Below, one piece after another: positions 7,270-16,386 of a stretch of DNA of 64,000 nucleotides. The position numbers and the translations under genes are program-made. Location of the stretch: the NCBI RefSeq assembly GCF_000308695.1, contig NZ_BAGG01000266.1, positions 124,001 to 188,000 on the forward strand, written 5' to 3'. Under the pieces are notes generated by a model. That model did no database searches. It saw only the letters and a list, made by a program, of their open reading frames with translations, and had not been told where the DNA came from. Numbering within the stretch: position 1 is the stretch's first letter; the number at the start of each line of letters is the position of its first letter. This DNA is from Nocardia takedensis NBRC 100417 (lineage in GTDB: Bacteria; Actinomycetota; Actinomycetes; Mycobacteriales; Mycobacteriaceae).

Positions 7270-8835
7270 ATGAGAACAGCCCACACCGACCGCCGGACCG
7301 CTCGCGCCCCGCGGAGGTGGGGAATCGCCTGCGCCGCCGCGCTCGTGCTGGTCACCGCTCTGGCGGGCTGCGGTGGGGACGAACCGCCCTCGGCGCGGAA
7401 GTTCTACGACCAGAAGGTGGATTTCGGTCCCTGCGCGGGTTACGCCACCACCCAGATCGACGAACGGGCCTTCGCCAGTGATCCGGCCTTCGAGTGCGCG
7501 CGCTTGGAAGTGCCGCTCGACTACGCCGATCCCGGCGGCCGCACCGGAACCGTCGCGCTGTTGCGGTCCCCTGCGCGCGGCGAGCGGATCGGGTCGCTGC
7601 TGCTCAATCCCGGCGGACCGGGCGGTCCCGGCATGAGCATGGCCGCGGTCGGGGCGAAGACCTGGGCGAACAGTCCGATCACCGAACATTTCGACCTGAT
7701 CGGTTTCGATCCGCGCGGGGTCGGGGCCTCCACCCCGGCCATCGACTGTTTCACCGACGCCGAGATCGACGCGGGCGCGTCGAAGACCTCGATCACCGTC
7801 GGCGACGGCTCGTGGACCGACCGGGACACCCGCGCTTTGGTGGAACGGTGCGCGCGCGGGTCGGGCGGCCTCGACGTGCTCGCGAGCGTCGGCACCCGCG
7901 ACGCGGTGCGCGACATGGACGTGCTGCGGGCGGTGCTCGGTGACGAGAAGCTGAACTTCCTCGGCCAGAGTTACGGCACCCGCCTCGGCGCGGTGTACGC
8001 CGAGACCTTCCCGGACAAGGTGCGGGCGATGGTTCTCGACGGCGCGATCGATCCGCGGGTGGGCACGGTGCAGCGGCGAGTCGACCAGTTCACCGCGTTC
8101 CAGAGGGCTTTCGACGAGATGGCCGCCGATTGCGCGACCCGCCCGGACTGCCCGCTCGGCCCGGATCCGGCGCGGGCCACCGAGGTCTTCCTCGGCATCG
8201 CCCGCCCGCTGACCGATCGGCCGATCGTGCTCGCCGACGGGCGGCGCGTCGATTTCGACGCCGTGTACGGCGCGGTGACGGCGGGACTCTACGATTCGAC
8301 CGCGTGGCCCGCGATCACGCGCGGACTCACCGAGATCGGCCAGGGCCGGGCCGACACCCTCACGGCGCTGGGCGACGCGTTCGGCGGACGGGACGCCGCG
8401 GGGCGCTACAGCAATTTCAACGAGGCGCTGTTCGCGATCAACTGCATGGACGAGCAACGCCGCACTCCGGCCGAGGAGGTCGCGCTCAAACAGCGCATCC
8501 AGGAGGTCGCGCCGTACACCGATGCCGGTCGCGGGCCCGAGGGCGCGCGCGACGGGTGCGAGGCGTGGCCCGCCGCGCCGACCCTCGGCAGCCCCTACGC
8601 GGTCGGGGTGACGAATCTCGCTCCCACGCTGACGATCTCGATCACCGGTGATCCCTCGACGCCCTTCGACGGCGGCGTCTCGCTCGCGCGCGAACTCGGC
8701 GGCGGACTGCTCGCGGTCGAGGGGGAGCAGCACACGATCGCGCTCTCGGGCGCCAGCGCGTGCGTGAACGACGCCGTCGCGGCGTACTTGGTGCACGGGA
8801 CGACCCCGTCCGCGGACGCGCGGTGTGTGCTGTGA
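7270..8835 (+). CDS. Alpha/beta hydrolase lipoprotein, tripeptidyl aminopeptidase (TAP-like) family
   Basis: A 521-residue exported enzyme. The lipoprotein signal peptide ends in the lipobox LAGC (Cys about residue 36). The alpha/beta hydrolase core follows: LLLNPGGPGGPGMSMAA (oxyanion region), DLIGFDPRGVGAS, and the nucleophile elbow GQSYGTRLG with Ser234. The C-terminal TAP-like domain has VTNLAPTLTISITGDPSTP, where the catalytic Asp is expected, and GGGLLAVEGEQHTIALSG with the catalytic His. The family includes Streptomyces SlpD/SlpE and mycobacterial CaeA-like lipoproteins, which cleave peptides or esters at the cell surface. The gene stands alone and ends one base before the convergent TetR gene. 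Confidence 0.85.
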   Translation: MRTAHTDRRTARAPRRWGIACAAALVLVTALAGCGGDEPPSARKFYDQKVDFGPCAGYATTQIDERAFASDPAFECARLEVPLDYADPGGRTGTVALLRSPARGERIGSLLLNPGGPGGPGMSMAAVGAKTWANSPITEHFDLIGFDPRGVGASTPAIDCFTDAEIDAGASKTSITVGDGSWTDRDTRALVERCARGSGGLDVLASVGTRDAVRDMDVLRAVLGDEKLNFLGQSYGTRLGAVYAETFPDKVRAMVLDGAIDPRVGTVQRRVDQFTAFQRAFDEMAADCATRPDCPLGPDPARATEVFLGIARPLTDRPIVLADGRRVDFDAVYGAVTAGLYDSTAWPAITRGLTEIGQGRADTLTALGDAFGGRDAAGRYSNFNEALFAINCMDEQRRTPAEEVALKQRIQEVAPYTDAGRGPEGARDGCEAWPAAPTLGSPYAVGVTNLAPTLTISITGDPSTPFDGGVSLARELGGGLLAVEGEQHTIALSGASACVNDAVAAYLVHGTTPSADARCVL

Positions 8836-8836
8836 G

Positions 8837-9454
8837 TCAGGTCTCCAGGTAGGCGACGATTCCGCCGACGAGCGCTTCCAGGGCGTCGTCCAGATCGCCG
8901 TAGGTGCCCAGCGTGCGTTCGGAGGTGATGCCGCGCATCGCGGCCGGGATCAGGGCGGCGACCCGGCGGACCCGGTCGGGGTCCAGGCGCAGATCCGCGA
9001 ACGCGCGCTGACAGGCCATGTCCCAGTTGGGTTTCCACGACGCCAACTCGGCGGCGGTGAGCGGGTAGTCGCGCTCGAGTTCGGCGTGGTCGCGGGGCAG
9101 GGCGGCGCGCAGGGTCTCGATGGCCAGCGATTCGGGGCGGCGCAGCCCCTCCGCCATGGCGCCGATCAGGGCGGCGACCCGTTCGCGCAGTGTGCCGTCC
9201 GGTTCCAGCCCCGCCGGTAGGTCGCCGCGCTTGTCGGCGGTGTGGCGCAGGACCGCTGCCCACAGGCCGTCGATATCGCCGAACTGATATTTGACGACGC
9301 CCCAGGTCGCGCCGATGTCGCGGGCGATGCGGTTGCCGGAGACCGCCGCGGGATCGCCGGTGGCCAGCGAGGTGATCGCCGCCTCCAGCATGCTCTCGCG
9401 CGACTGTATGCCGCGCTTGTTCGCGCGTCGTCCGCCTACCGCCACATCCGTCAC
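8837..9454 (-). CDS. TetR family transcriptional regulator
   Basis: A 205-residue repressor. The N-terminal helix-turn-helix region runs from SRESMLEAAITSLATGDPA through NRIARDIGATWGVVKYQFGD, with the YxFG end typical of TetR recognition. The ligand domain is helical (LRERVAALIGAMAEGLRRPESLAIE). It is divergent from the Rieske oxygenase gene. A perfect 9-base inverted repeat lies within the oxygenase promoter, so the protein most probably represses the oxygenase and reductase genes and possibly itself. Translation starts at GTG 9454. The inducer is likely a substrate of the oxygenase (inference). Confidence 0.85.
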   Translation of the reverse strand: MTDVAVGGRRANKRGIQSRESMLEAAITSLATGDPAAVSGNRIARDIGATWGVVKYQFGDIDGLWAAVLRHTADKRGDLPAGLEPDGTLRERVAALIGAMAEGLRRPESLAIETLRAALPRDHAELERDYPLTAAELASWKPNWDMACQRAFADLRLDPDRVRRVAALIPAAMRGITSERTLGTYGDLDDALEALVGGIVAYLET

Positions 9455-9500
9455 GACGGTCGATCATACCGCTGCCGACCAGCGCGATCCAGTTTCAACT

Positions 9501-9536
9501 AACCCTCTTGTATTCTTTCAAAGAGGGTTCTACTCT
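9501..9536 (+). promoter_or_regulatory. Promoter with embedded TetR-type operator for the Rieske oxygenase operon
   Basis: TTGTAT (9508-9513), a 17-base spacer and TACTCT (9531-9536) form a good sigma-A type promoter. AACCCTCTT (9501-9509) and AAGAGGGTT (9521-9529) are perfect inverted arms with an 11-base centre, covering the -35 and the spacer. A repressor bound here would block RNA polymerase. The divergent TetR gene is the obvious candidate. Confidence 0.7.
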
Positions 9537-9570
9537 CGTGGTCGTCGCGCATCACCCCGGGAGGATCGAG

Positions 9571-10626
9571 ATGGCGAAACCACCCCTGTCCATGGAGCCG
9601 ACCGGCTGGTTCCAGGTGGCTTGGTGCGCCGAGATAGCGGTCGGCGCCGTGCACACGATGAAGTACTTCGGCCGCGAGATGGTCGCCTGGCGGTCGGCCT
9701 CCGGCGCGCTCGCGGTCTTCGACGCCTACTGCGAACATCTCGGCGCGCACCTCGGCTACGGCGGTCACGTCGAAGGCGAGAACCTGGTGTGCCCGTTCCA
9801 CGGCTGGGAATGGAGTCGCGAAGGGCGCAACGTGTGCATCCCCTACGAGAGTCATCCCAACAAGGGCCGCCGGATGCGCAGCTACCCGGTCGTGGAACGC
9901 AACGAAGCGGTCTGGATCTGGCACGACATCGACGGTCGCGCACCGTATTTCGAGGTGCCGGACATGTTCGAGGCATTCGGCGACGGCCGGACCGCCGCCG
10001 ACTACTACCCGCCCGTGCCCGCCGCCACCCTGTTCCGGCAGGGCCTGGAACTGCACCCGCAGTACGTCATGGAGAACGGCGTCGACTTCGCGCACTTCAA
10101 ATTCGTGCACAAGACCCCGTTCATCCCCGAATTCACCCGCCACGACTTCGCCGGGCCGGTCTCCTACGTCGACTTCACCATCGCCTTCGACGACTCGGTG
10201 CCCGAGGACCAGGTCAGCAGCGGCGTCGAATCGATCAACGCCGGGCTCGGATGCTCGATCACCAAGAGTTGGGGGATGGTCGACAACCGCACCATGCCCG
10301 CCGTCACGCCTGTCGACGACCGCACCAGCGACGTCCGGTTCACCGTGTGGATCGGCCGCCGCCCCGGCGACGACAGTCCGGAGATCAACCGCTACGGCAA
10401 GACGATGGCCGATTTCGTCATCGAGCAGTTCGCGGCCGACGTCCACATCTGGTCGCATCAGCGCTACTCCGATCCGCCCGCGTTGTCGCGCAAGGAATTC
10501 GAGGGATTCCGCGCGTTGCGTGCCTGGGCCGCGCAGTTCTATCCCGACGGCGGACCCGCGGGCGTCGACCCCGAGCGACCGCACAGCGGCGCGATCCTCC
10601 CCGCACCGAACGGCACGCGGGCCTGA
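9571..10626 (+). CDS. Rieske non-heme iron oxygenase (KshA-like terminal oxygenase)
   Basis: A 351-residue oxygenase component. The Rieske [2Fe-2S] motif is complete: C54-x-H56, then C74-P-F-H77, with the HGWEW end. The mononuclear iron site is suggested by MENGVDFAHFKFVHKTP (two His spaced as in KshA-type oxygenases) and a later Asp. The family inserts oxygen into steroid or other alicyclic or aromatic rings and needs a separate reductase. None is encoded nearby, so electrons must come from elsewhere. The ATG at 9571 has GGGAGGATCGAG before it. It lies behind a TetR-controlled promoter and is followed 38 bases later by a dehydrogenase-like gene, probably in one operon. The substrate cannot be read, although the KshA similarity makes a steroid-like compound possible. 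Confidence 0.85.
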   Translation: MAKPPLSMEPTGWFQVAWCAEIAVGAVHTMKYFGREMVAWRSASGALAVFDAYCEHLGAHLGYGGHVEGENLVCPFHGWEWSREGRNVCIPYESHPNKGRRMRSYPVVERNEAVWIWHDIDGRAPYFEVPDMFEAFGDGRTAADYYPPVPAATLFRQGLELHPQYVMENGVDFAHFKFVHKTPFIPEFTRHDFAGPVSYVDFTIAFDDSVPEDQVSSGVESINAGLGCSITKSWGMVDNRTMPAVTPVDDRTSDVRFTVWIGRRPGDDSPEINRYGKTMADFVIEQFAADVHIWSHQRYSDPPALSRKEFEGFRALRAWAAQFYPDGGPAGVDPERPHSGAILPAPNGTRA

Positions 10627-10664
10627 GCCCGCCTCCCACCCCTACCGGCAGAAAGGCCGCCTCG

Positions 10665-11750
10665 ATGAGCACCTCCGAACGTATCCGGGTCTTCCAGGTC
10701 GCGACCGGCAATCTCGGCACCGAGATGATCGGGCGCATCCGCGAACATCCCGACCTCGAGTTGGTCGGCCTGCACTGCTACACCCCGGACAAGATCGGCC
10801 GGGACGCGGGCGAGATCGTCGGCATCGACCCCGTCGGGGTGCGCGCGACCGGCACCGTCGAGGAGATCATCGCCGCGCGACCCGACGTCCTGACCTTCCA
10901 CGGCGTGTTCCCCGACGAGGATCTCTACGAGCAGGTGCTAGAGGCCGGCATCGACGTGGTGACCACCGCGGACTGGATCACCGGCTACCATCGCGACACC
11001 AATCACCCGCATCCCTCGGGCCGCAAGGTCAGCGATGTCATCCGGGCCGCCTGCGAACGCGGCGGGTCCACCTTCTACGGCACCGGCATGAACCCGGGTC
11101 TGGCCCAGATCCTCGGCATCGTGCACACCGCCGACGTCGCCGAGATCGAGAACATCACCGTCACCGAATCGGTCGACGTGTCCTGTCACCATTCGGTGGA
11201 CACCTGGAAGGCGGTCGGCTACGGCCGCCCGGTGGACGACCCCACCATCCCCGACTCGCTGCACAAGTACACGGCGGTGTTCGCCGACTCGGTGTATCTG
11301 ATGGCCGACGCCTTCGATCTGACGCTGGACGAGGTCACCTTCAGCTACGAACTCGGCGCCTGCACCAAGGATGTCGACCTCGGCTGGTACTTCCTGCCGA
11401 AGGGCTCGCTGGGCGCGAACTACATCAAGTACCAGGGCTTGGTGGACGGCGTGCCGCGGGTGGAATCGCACCTCGAGTGGCAGATGACCCCGCACACCGA
11501 CCCGTCCTGGGAGATCAAGGGCTGCTATATCACCCAGGTCACCGGCGATCCCAACATCTACAGCAAGCACATGATCTTCCCGCGCAAGGGTTTCGACCTG
11601 TCCAACCCCGAGAACTTCGCCTCGATCGGCATGACCGTCACCGGGTTGCCCGCGCTGAATTCGATCAAGTCCGTGGTGGCCGCCCCGCCCGGAATCGTCA
11701 CCAGCGCCGACCTTCCGCTGCGCGCGTTCGCCGGGCGCTTCAAGCTCTGA
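10665..11750 (+). CDS. Dihydrodipicolinate reductase-like NAD(P)-dependent dehydrogenase
   Basis: A 361-residue protein with an N-terminal Rossmann fold (IRVFQVATGNLGTEMIGRI, where TGNLG corresponds to the nucleotide-binding loop). A DapB-type middle part follows (LVGLHCYTPDKIGRDAGEI, VLTFHGVFPDEDLYEQVLEAGIDVVTTADWITGY, GTGMNPGLAQILGI). Proteins of this group occur with Rieske oxygenases and in 2,4-diaminopentanoate or amine dehydrogenase pathways. In this operon it probably oxidises or reduces the product of the oxygenase. It is not DapB: it is longer and lacks the KKKPSGT-type substrate loop. The exact reaction is unknown. Confidence 0.75.
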   Translation: MSTSERIRVFQVATGNLGTEMIGRIREHPDLELVGLHCYTPDKIGRDAGEIVGIDPVGVRATGTVEEIIAARPDVLTFHGVFPDEDLYEQVLEAGIDVVTTADWITGYHRDTNHPHPSGRKVSDVIRAACERGGSTFYGTGMNPGLAQILGIVHTADVAEIENITVTESVDVSCHHSVDTWKAVGYGRPVDDPTIPDSLHKYTAVFADSVYLMADAFDLTLDEVTFSYELGACTKDVDLGWYFLPKGSLGANYIKYQGLVDGVPRVESHLEWQMTPHTDPSWEIKGCYITQVTGDPNIYSKHMIFPRKGFDLSNPENFASIGMTVTGLPALNSIKSVVAAPPGIVTSADLPLRAFAGRFKL

Positions 11751-11816
11751 ACCCGATTCGGCGCGGCTCGAGCGCAACCCTGACGCGCCGGGCCGCAGGC
11801 GACTACTGCTGACTCC

Positions 11817-12812
11817 ATGGGTGTGGCACGGCGGTTCCGGGAGTTCGTGGAGCGGGAGGTGCGGGACTACGCACCCGTATACCGAGGGTGGGCACTGGCT
11901 CTGGCCGACGACCCGGCGGCGGTGGCCTTGGTCGAGGCGCTGCCGCCGGACAAGCGGCAGCCGAATCTGGTGCTGGCGGCCGCGCGGTTCCACGGGGCCG
12001 ACGGCGTCGCGGCCGCGGATTTCCCGACGTGGCTGCGGGCGAACTGGGCGGCGGTGCGCGAGACCGTGTCGCGGCGGCGCACCCAGACCAACGAGGCGGG
12101 CCGGGCGGCGGTGCTGGTGCCGGCGTTCGGTCTGTTCCCGGGACCGTTGACACTGATCGAGGTCGGCGCGTCGGCGGGCTTGTGCCTGTACCCGGATCGG
12201 TTCGGTTACCGCTACGCCCGCGGTCATCGGCTCGATCCCGCGGACGGTCCGTCCGAGGTGCTGCTCGAGTGCGCGGACACGGGACCGGTGCCGCATCCCG
12301 CTCGGCTGCCGTCGGTGGCGCACCGCGCGGGCGTGGACCTCGCACCCCTGGACCCGGCGGACCCCGAGGACCGCCGCTGGTTGGAAACCTTGGTGTGGCC
12401 CGGCCAGACCGCCCGCCTCGACCGGTTGCGCGGCGCGCTGGACATCGCGGCACGAGACCCGGCCACGGTGCTCGCCGGCGATCTGAACACCCTGGTGGCG
12501 GACCTGGTCCACGCCGCACCGGCCGACACCACCGTCGTGGTGTTCCACAGCGCCGTCCTCGGCTATCTGACGCCGCCGGAGCGGGAACGCTTCCGCCGCA
12601 CCGTCTCCGAGCTGCCGTGCCACTGGATCGCCAACGAGGCGCCCGCCGTCTTTCCCGAATTCCTCGGAAACCTCCCCGGTTCCGCGACCGCCCCCGCCAC
12701 CGACTTCCTGCTCACCGTCGATGGAACCCCGCTCGCCCGCACCGGCCCGCACGGGCAGAGCCTGCACTGGTTCGACCGGTCCAGCGGCCGCGACGCTCTC
12801 TCGTCACCGTGA
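11817..12812 (+). CDS. DUF2332 domain-containing protein
   Basis: A 331-residue protein matching the DUF2332 family in order of motifs. RRFREFVEREVRDYAPVYRGWA at the start is followed by LPPDKRQPNLVLAAARF, then LVEVGASAGLCLYPDRFGYRY-like residues (LIEVGASAGLCL), then VVVFHSAVLGYLTPPERERF and HWIANEAPAVFPE near the end. The GASAGL segment resembles a methyltransferase-type nucleotide loop, but no activity is established for the family. It follows the reductase gene by 66 bases on the same strand, without obvious coupling. Confidence 0.82.
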   Translation: MGVARRFREFVEREVRDYAPVYRGWALALADDPAAVALVEALPPDKRQPNLVLAAARFHGADGVAAADFPTWLRANWAAVRETVSRRRTQTNEAGRAAVLVPAFGLFPGPLTLIEVGASAGLCLYPDRFGYRYARGHRLDPADGPSEVLLECADTGPVPHPARLPSVAHRAGVDLAPLDPADPEDRRWLETLVWPGQTARLDRLRGALDIAARDPATVLAGDLNTLVADLVHAAPADTTVVVFHSAVLGYLTPPERERFRRTVSELPCHWIANEAPAVFPEFLGNLPGSATAPATDFLLTVDGTPLARTGPHGQSLHWFDRSSGRDALSSP

Positions 12813-12936
12813 CGAAACTCCCGGTGGGGGTAGGTGGCCGCCGGATGTGGTGGCGGGTCCGCGAGTTCGCCGCGCGACGGTGTGCACGGAAAGGTGGCCT
12901 GGCCGATCAGACGCGGGGCGAATGCCGAGTAACGAC

Positions 12937-12961
12937 GTTCCTCGGGGCCGGTGGCGGGTAG
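12937..12961 (+). promoter_or_regulatory. SigB/SigF-like promoter box before the PucR gene
   Basis: GTTC (12937-12940), 15 bases, GGGTAG (12956-12961), 35 bases before the ATG of the PucR-type regulator. It matches the same pattern as the boxes before the glsB-like and Pao operon genes. Confidence 0.45.
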
Positions 12962-12996
12962 GCTGACCGCCACCTGTCCGTTCCACCCGGGATTCC

Positions 12997-14223
12997 ATGA
13001 CTGCTTCCTCCATCGATCCGGCCGCGGATGTGTGGCTGCGTCGTCTCGTGACCGAATTGCTGGAGCCGCGGCGGCAGGAGGAGTTGGTGCGGCGGGCCTT
13101 CGAGCAGATCAGCCGAGACGTCCCCGAATTGACCACGCCCGCGTTGAGTCGCGGTCTCGACCGCGCGCTGGTCGCGATGAGTCGTTCGCTGCTGGCGAGT
13201 CTGGTGGGCGGGGTGAGTGCGGCCGACCTGCCCGACGAGGCGTTCGACCTGGTCGAGGATCTCGTGCGCAACGACCTGGATCTGCGGGTGCTGCTGCGGA
13301 TGTGCCGCTCGGGCCAGCACGCGACGGTGCTCGCGTTGACCGAACAGGTCACCATGTCGGCGCTGAGCGAACCGATCTCGCAGCAGGTGATGATGCATCT
13401 GGTCGGCCACACCACCGATTGGGCGGGCACCGCGGCCGAGGCGTTGAGCACCGCGTTCCAACGTGAACGGGCCGTCGATCCGGCGGAGGCGACCGCGCGG
13501 CGACGGGAAGTGGTGCGGGCCGTGCTGGCCGGCGGTCAGGTCGACGTGGCGGGCGCGCAGGCCCGCCTCGGGTACCGGCTCGAGATCCCGCACGTCGCGA
13601 TGGTGCTGTGGACCGACGACCCGGCGGTGGGCGGCCTTCGTGACCTGCGCGCGCTGGCCGACACCGCGGCCGCGCGACTCGGGGCCGCCGAACTGCTGGT
13701 CATCCCGTGCGGTGAGCAGACGGTGTGGGCGTGGGCGGGCAGGCCCTCGGGCGAACCGATTCGGGCGGGCGAGGTCGATCCCGGCGGGTTCGGGCTGGCG
13801 CTGGGCGGCCGTGACGCCGGTGTGGCCGGATTCCGGCGCAGTCACGCCGAGGCGATCGCCGCCCAGCGGGTCGCGCGACTCGGCGGTGACCGCGGCGGCG
13901 TGACGGTGTTCGGAGATATCGAGATCGAACACCTGATCAGCCAGAACACCGCGGCGATGGCGGATTTCGTGCGTCGCGAACTCGGCGCGCTCGCGGGTTC
14001 GGATCCGACCGCGGTCCGCCTGCGCGAGACGCTGCGCGGGTATCTGCGCTGCCTGTGCAGCGTGGAATCGACCGCGCGCGCCCTGGACGTGCACCGCAAC
14101 ACCGTCCGCTACCGGGTGGACCGGATCGAGGAACTGCTCGGCCATTCGGTGGAGAGTCGCAGACTAGAACTGGAACTGGCGCTGCGCGGGGTCGTCCTGC
14201 TGGCCGCCGACACCGCCGGATGA
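12997..14223 (+). CDS. PucR family transcriptional regulator (helix-turn-helix, CdaR GGDEF-like)
   Basis: A 408-residue regulator. The N-terminal 150 residues are helical, matching the RsbT-co-antagonist/PucR-type N-domain (PALSRGLDRALVAMSRSLLASLVGG). The middle is a GGDEF-like domain (RLGYRLEIPHVAMVLWTDD, LVIPCGEQTVWAW, GFRRSHAEAIAAQRVARL). The C-terminus is the PucR HTH: LRETLRGYLRCLCSVESTARALDVHRNTVRYRVDRIEELLG. Such proteins activate catabolic or secondary-metabolic genes. A convergent aldehyde dehydrogenase gene follows, separated by a perfect terminator. A stress-type promoter box lies upstream. The target genes cannot be identified. Confidence 0.87.
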   Translation: MTASSIDPAADVWLRRLVTELLEPRRQEELVRRAFEQISRDVPELTTPALSRGLDRALVAMSRSLLASLVGGVSAADLPDEAFDLVEDLVRNDLDLRVLLRMCRSGQHATVLALTEQVTMSALSEPISQQVMMHLVGHTTDWAGTAAEALSTAFQRERAVDPAEATARRREVVRAVLAGGQVDVAGAQARLGYRLEIPHVAMVLWTDDPAVGGLRDLRALADTAAARLGAAELLVIPCGEQTVWAWAGRPSGEPIRAGEVDPGGFGLALGGRDAGVAGFRRSHAEAIAAQRVARLGGDRGGVTVFGDIEIEHLISQNTAAMADFVRRELGALAGSDPTAVRLRETLRGYLRCLCSVESTARALDVHRNTVRYRVDRIEELLGHSVESRRLELELALRGVVLLAADTAG

Positions 14224-14235
14224 GGCGGTGTCGGC
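14206..14235. terminator. Bidirectional terminator overlapping the PucR stop codon
   Basis: GCCGACACCGCC (14206-14217) and GGCGGTGTCGGC (14224-14235) form a perfect 12-bp stem. The 6-base loop GGATGA contains the TGA stop of the PucR gene. It sits 8 bases from the stop of the convergent aldehyde dehydrogenase gene and can end both transcripts. Confidence 0.65.
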
Positions 14236-14242
14236 GGTGCGC

Positions 14243-15760
14243 TCAGCCCCGCAGGCGACGGCCGCCGCGCGCGGACCCGGCGCGCATCGCCCGCTCGACC
14301 ACGCCGAAACGCTTGAGCGAGTAGGGGAACCAGAGCAGTTCCTTCTTCATCGTCGGCATCGACGGCGCGGTGATCGCCTTGCGGCGGCAGTACTTGCGCA
14401 CCCCTTCGGCTCCACCCCAACGGTATCCGGTGCCCGACTGTCCCCAACCGCCGTGCGGGAGGGTCGGGTTGAACAGGTTGATGACCGAGTCGTTGATGTT
14501 GACCGCGCCCGCGTCGAGCAGACGCGCGATCCGTCGACCGCGCCGACCGCTCGCGGTCCACACCGAGGCCGACAGCCCGAAGGGGGAGTCGTTGGCCAGG
14601 CGGATCGCCTCGTTCTCGTCGGAGACCTTGATCACCGGGATGGTCGGGCCGAAGGTCTCCTCGGTGATGCAGGACATGGTGTGGTCGACGTCGACGAGCA
14701 CGGTCGGCTCGAAGAAGGTGCCGACCCCGGTGGGCTTGCCGCCGGTGAGGGCGCGCGCGCCCGCGGCGACGGCATCGTCGACGTGCCTGCGCACGATGTC
14801 GAGCTGTTGCTGGTTGGCCAGCGCGCCGAGGTCGAACTCGCCGTCGCGGCCGTCGTATCCCTGACGCAGCGCGCTCACGATGGCGACGAGTTTGTCGAGG
14901 AAGGCGTCGTAGACCGCGGCCTCGACGTAGACGCGCTCGATGGACACGCACAGCTGACCGGCGTTGACCAGCGCGCCGTAGGCGATGCCGTTGGCGGCGC
15001 GGTCGAGGTCGGCGTCGGCGAGCACGATGGCCGGGTCCTTGCCGCCCATCTCCAGGCTGTAGGGGATCATCCGTTCGGTGGCGGCGACCGCGACCCGCTT
15101 GCCGGTCGGCGTCGATCCGGTGAACTGGATGTAGTCGGCCGCGCCGACCAGGGCCGCGCCGGTTTCCCCGAGTCCGGTGACCACCTCGAACACCGGCGGT
15201 GCGCCGATCTCGGCCCACCCGCGGGCCAGCACCAGCGGGGTGAGCGGGGTGACCTCGGAGGGTTTGAGGACCACGCCCGCGCCCGCCATCAGCGCCGGGA
15301 CGAGGTCCGCGATCGGCATGGCCAGCGGGAAGTTCCACGGCGTGATGATGCCGACCACCTGGTAGGGCTGGTAGACGGTGCTGAGCCGCTTGACGCGCAT
15401 CATCGGCGAATGCGGCGCGACGCGCTGTTCGGCGAGGAACTTCGGGGCCTTGCGCGCCCAGTAGCCGATCATCTCGACGGTGAAGGCGATCTCGACGCGG
15501 GCGTCGACGCGCGGTTTCGCGGATTCGGACTGGATGCTGTCGGCGAGTTCCTCGGCGTGGTCGATCACCCAGTCCTGCAAGCGCAGCAGCCAGCGCCGCC
15601 GCGCGCGGGGCCCGATCGCCTCCCACTCCGACTGCGCGCGCCGCACCCGGTCGACGGCGAGTTCGACCTCGTGCGCCGAGGCGATCGGCGGAGTGCCCGC
15701 GACGGCTCCGGTGGCGGGGTTGCGCACCTCGATGCGGTCGGCGGTCTGCGCTTCGGTCAT
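14243..15760 (-). CDS. NAD(P)-dependent aldehyde dehydrogenase (succinate-semialdehyde dehydrogenase-like)
   Basis: A 505-residue enzyme of the ALDH superfamily. Key parts are GIITPWNFPLAMPIADLVPALMAGAGVVLKPSE (Asn in PWNFP and the cofactor-binding Lys), FTGSTPTGKRVA, LEMGGKDPAIVLADADL with the general-base Glu, VNAGQLCVSIERVYVEAAVYD with the catalytic Cys, and ETFGPTIPVIKVSDENEAIRLANDSPFGLSASVWT. GGAGGAGACCCC stands before the ATG. It is divergent from the latex-clearing protein gene across a 626-base control region. Oxidation of the aldehyde ends of rubber fragments is therefore a possible role, but the substrate is not established. Confidence 0.88.
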   Translation of the reverse strand: MTEAQTADRIEVRNPATGAVAGTPPIASAHEVELAVDRVRRAQSEWEAIGPRARRRWLLRLQDWVIDHAEELADSIQSESAKPRVDARVEIAFTVEMIGYWARKAPKFLAEQRVAPHSPMMRVKRLSTVYQPYQVVGIITPWNFPLAMPIADLVPALMAGAGVVLKPSEVTPLTPLVLARGWAEIGAPPVFEVVTGLGETGAALVGAADYIQFTGSTPTGKRVAVAATERMIPYSLEMGGKDPAIVLADADLDRAANGIAYGALVNAGQLCVSIERVYVEAAVYDAFLDKLVAIVSALRQGYDGRDGEFDLGALANQQQLDIVRRHVDDAVAAGARALTGGKPTGVGTFFEPTVLVDVDHTMSCITEETFGPTIPVIKVSDENEAIRLANDSPFGLSASVWTASGRRGRRIARLLDAGAVNINDSVINLFNPTLPHGGWGQSGTGYRWGGAEGVRKYCRRKAITAPSMPTMKKELLWFPYSLKRFGVVERAMRAGSARGGRRLRG

Positions 15761-16386
15761 GGGGTCTCCTCCGTGGGCGTCGCGCGCGTCGTCGCGCGGC
15801 GACTCTTGCGCCCGATGGTGGCAGCGCGGGGCGGCGGCGCGCTCGGACGAACCGCACAGCGCGGCGGGCGGGTATTTGTGCGGGTGCTCCAAGTGAACGG
15901 ACCGTCGCGTCCGGCGGGGATTCGCGGCGATCCCGTCGATTCGCGAATCACGTTGTGCGTGAATCGTTTTCGCGCCGAATCGGGTGGTTTCCGATGCCCT
16001 GTGACCCGCCGCACTGTTCGCGTAGGCGAACTATCAGCGCCGCCGGTTCTCGCGCGCGGCGGGCGCGATTGTTGTACGTTATCGCTGATTCCACAATGAT
16101 GTTGCCGGCCGATCCGGTCACACGGACGGCGACGAGGTAGTCTCACGTCTGCGGTCTCTCCGCCGTGTCGTGGGTGAAACTTGCTGATCACGTCGAGTAG
16201 GCCAGGATTTGTGCCGGGTCGGAGCGTGGGATCGCCGGAAGTCTGACAAGGGGACTGAAAACTTCCGCCAGGAGACTTCCGAAGCGCTAAGTTACTGACT
16301 ATTCTTGTCATGTGACCAACAGGCCGGCCGTGTCACGAGTCACCCGGCCGCCGGTGGTACTGGACTCGATGAGGAGTGACGGCAAC
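15761..16386. promoter_or_regulatory. Divergent control region between aldehyde dehydrogenase and lcp
   Basis: This 626-base gap has no convincing gene. It holds several inverted repeats: GATTCGCGAATC (15938-15949), GTTCGC-GTAG-GCGAAC (16016-16031) and CGGAAGT/ACTTCCG (16236-16242/16261-16267), with a further GACTTCCG copy just after. The segment near 16281-16310 is AT-richer and contains TAAGTTACTGACTATTCTTG, resembling an element in the gap at 19785. These are plausible operators for regulated expression of lcp. The regulator is not adjacent. Confidence 0.45.

Noticed and set aside
4848..7355. An 835-codon minus-strand frame through the MarR and MFS genes
   Set aside because: Only its last 60 codons (4848-5030) have a ribosome binding site and a signal peptide. 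The rest is a high-GC shadow rich in Arg, Gln and His.
12815..12842. GGGTAGG at about 12830 as another stress promoter
   Set aside because: The -35 position has only GTGA, and no start codon follows within a reasonable distance; the box at 12937 fits better.
16312..16386. Earlier GTG start for lcp at 16312
   Set aside because: It would add 25 residues before the Tat motif, which normally stands close to the N-terminus; the ATG at 16387 matches LcpK30.
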